Assembly: GCF_022829545.1 (NCBI RefSeq)
Contig: NZ_JAKSYM010000211.1
Span: 1-55,768 of the forward strand
DNA: 55,768 bases
DNA from: Methylobacterium sp. J-030
GTDB taxonomy: Bacteria; Pseudomonadota; Alphaproteobacteria; Rhizobiales; Beijerinckiaceae
Reading direction: 5' to 3'
This document shows positions 54,580 to 55,768 of the stretch, one piece after another. The notes beneath the pieces are model-generated. The model saw only the letters and a list, made by a program, of their open reading frames with translations, had not been told where the DNA came from and made no database searches. Position 1 is the stretch's first letter; each line of letters opens with the position of its first letter. The translations under genes were made by a program, and so were the position numbers.

Positions 54580-54960
54580 TCAATCAAGGAAGACCTGAAC
54601 GCCATCCGTATTGAGGATATCGCGCTGATCGGCGCACCAGCGGTCGGCGCCGAGCGAGGCGATCTCCTCCCCGACCCGTCGACCCTCCGCCGCGACCGCT
54701 GTCTCGGCCCGACGGTGCCCCATGGCGGCTTCGAGGGCCCGGCGCGCCGTCTGGGACAGGCCATCCGAGACCGCGTCGTCCACAGTGTAGAGCTTGCGGC
54801 AATACAGCACGATGCCGGCCTGCGCGCCGACGATCCGCACGAGCCCGTCGAGCGTCTCGGCGCGCTTGGATGCCGTCGTGTCCGTCGCGTCCTCGGCCGA
54901 GGCGGATCCGCCTGGCAGCGCTGCTGCGGCGAGCACGACGGCTAGCAGGGCGCTTCTCAT
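54580..54960 (-). CDS. Small secreted protein, 126 aa
   Basis: A signal peptide (MRSALLAVVLAAAALPGGSA and on) precedes a helical mature domain: KRAETLDGLVRIVGAQAGIV, LYCRKLYTVDDAVSDGLSQT and a C-terminal RWCADQRDILNTDGVQVFL; two Cys could pair. The start at 54960 is placed at the signal peptide. Not recognised. Confidence 0.6.
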   Translation of the reverse strand: MRSALLAVVLAAAALPGGSASAEDATDTTASKRAETLDGLVRIVGAQAGIVLYCRKLYTVDDAVSDGLSQTARRALEAAMGHRRAETAVAAEGRRVGEEIASLGADRWCADQRDILNTDGVQVFLD

Positions 54961-55041
54961 GGTCAGCCACTCCACGGCAATCCGAGCGGGCATCCGCGTC
55001 GGATCCAGGTGACCGAACGGATCCAATTCAGGACAGGGCGA

Positions 55042-55317
55042 TCACTTCCGCGCGGCCATCAGGTCGTGGGAGAGCACCGCCAGCTTGCCGATCAGGCTGC
55101 TGACATCCCCGCTCTTGCACGACCACTGCGTTCCGATCGCCTCTCCATCCGCCGAAACGGAGACAACCGCCACCGAGCGCAGCCGACCTTCGCGGGCGAG
55201 CGCCAGCTGGTCCTGCAACACGGCGATGATCGAGGCGGTGTCCTCGTCGGCCACCGCAGGTGCGATATGCGCCGGGAAGGGCACGACCGAACTCGATTTC
55301 GTCTGCTCTCGCTTCAT
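55042..55317 (-). CDS. Hypothetical protein, 91 aa
   Basis: After a polar start (MKREQTKSSSVVPFP) it has DTASIIAVLQDQLALAREGR, then LRSVAVVSVSADGEAIGTQW and a C-terminal SLIGKLAVLSHDLMAA helix, an alpha/beta pattern. GAGGGA precedes the ATG. I do not know its family. Confidence 0.55.
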   Translation of the reverse strand: MKREQTKSSSVVPFPAHIAPAVADEDTASIIAVLQDQLALAREGRLRSVAVVSVSADGEAIGTQWSCKSGDVSSLIGKLAVLSHDLMAARK

Positions 55318-55554
55318 CTCGCCAGTCCCTCGGTTCTCGTTCCTGGGATCCGGCGTGCGCAGACGCTTTGTGCAGAGTGTGGCAGCTTGTCCGTGTCACG
55401 CACCATCGCCGACGAGTGTGGCGCCGGGGCAACGCCTGCGCGGGCCACCGGCAGGCCGCCGGGGCACCGGTCGAGGCGGTCTCTATGCGGCTGGACCCCC
55501 GCCGCGATGCCGTGGGGGCGGCCGGGGCGGGGTGTCCCTTTGGAGCATGCGGGT

Positions 55555-55768
55555 TCAGGCGGCCTGGCGGCCCTTCCGCTCGCGCTCGGCCATGGCGCCG
55601 GGCTGGCCCAGGCCGATCGCCTTGGCGAGCGCCGAGCGCTGCTCGGCATACGCGGGGGCGACCATCGGGTAATCGGCCGGCAGGCCGTAGCGGTCGCGGT
55701 AGGCCCGCGGGTCCAGCCCGTGGCTGGTCAGGTGGCGCTTGAGCGTCTTGTAGGTCTTGCCGTCGATG
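55555..55768 (-). CDS. MucR/Ros-family zinc-finger regulator, C-terminal part
   Basis: The gene runs off the right edge. The visible 70 residues include [19 protein letters not shown] (the finger helix with its His ligands), then [20 protein letters not shown], the hallmark of MucR/Ros regulators, and a short basic tail ending RKGRQAA. These proteins bind AT-rich promoter DNA in alphaproteobacteria and control surface polysaccharide, motility and symbiosis genes. The N-terminal part with the Cys ligands is outside the window. Confidence 0.9.
   Translation of the reverse strand, partial: IDGKTYKTLKRHLTSHGLDPRAYRDRYGLPADYPMVAPAYAEQRSALAKAIGLGQPGAMAERERKGRQAA

Overview
This is a very GC-rich alphaproteobacterial chromosome segment, most likely from the Methylobacterium/Methylorubrum group or a close Hyphomicrobiales relative. 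The basis is gene content and order: divK-pleD, EipB (DUF1849), hisC-tyrC, metX-metW, rpoZ-rsh followed by a NYN-domain gene, a phasin, a MucR/Ros regulator at the right edge, and several families of palindromic intergenic repeats. No sequence search was possible, so the genus is an inference.

Layout. 0-6 kb: a large autotransporter whose 5' end is a decayed or mis-assembled tandem repeat. 6-14 kb: DUF2252 protein, MgtC-family membrane protein, the cell-cycle/c-di-GMP pair divK-pleD, DUF3572 protein, EipB, an ABC exporter. 14-23.8 kb: HhH protein, a broken vapBC module, a solitary HicB, trpB, periplasmic MsrA, hisC-tyrC (aromatic and histidine synthesis), a broken hicAB module, four small genes, metX-metW (methionine synthesis). 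24-30.7 kb: a sulfotransferase beside an APS kinase, a PepSY-PhoP/PhoQ-like operon, a nuclease-fold protein that has lost its catalytic residues, a small secreted protein and a secreted minimal catalase. 30.7-35.6 kb: lytic transglycosylase, dapA, smpB and a broken prlF-yhaV module. 35.7-44.3 kb: peroxiredoxin, NYN protein, rsh and rpoZ (stringent response), then fabD-fabG-acpP-fabF (fatty acid synthesis). 44.3-55.8 kb: an accessory stretch with an AT-rich island, a YidB-like protein, a BON/OmpA-like protein, a run of small secreted proteins, a phasin, a PilZ protein, many short conserved-looking genes, and a partial MucR regulator.

Themes. Three different toxin-antitoxin modules are each broken by a different lesion. 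Intergenic gaps carry at least three families of structured inverted repeats; one family has five stem-loops, several with compensatory base-pair changes between copies, and one copy sits inside the fab cluster. Three small secreted-protein genes have candidate general-stress (EcfG-type) promoters at a near-constant distance from their starts. I saw no rRNA, tRNA, CRISPR array, transposase or prophage gene.
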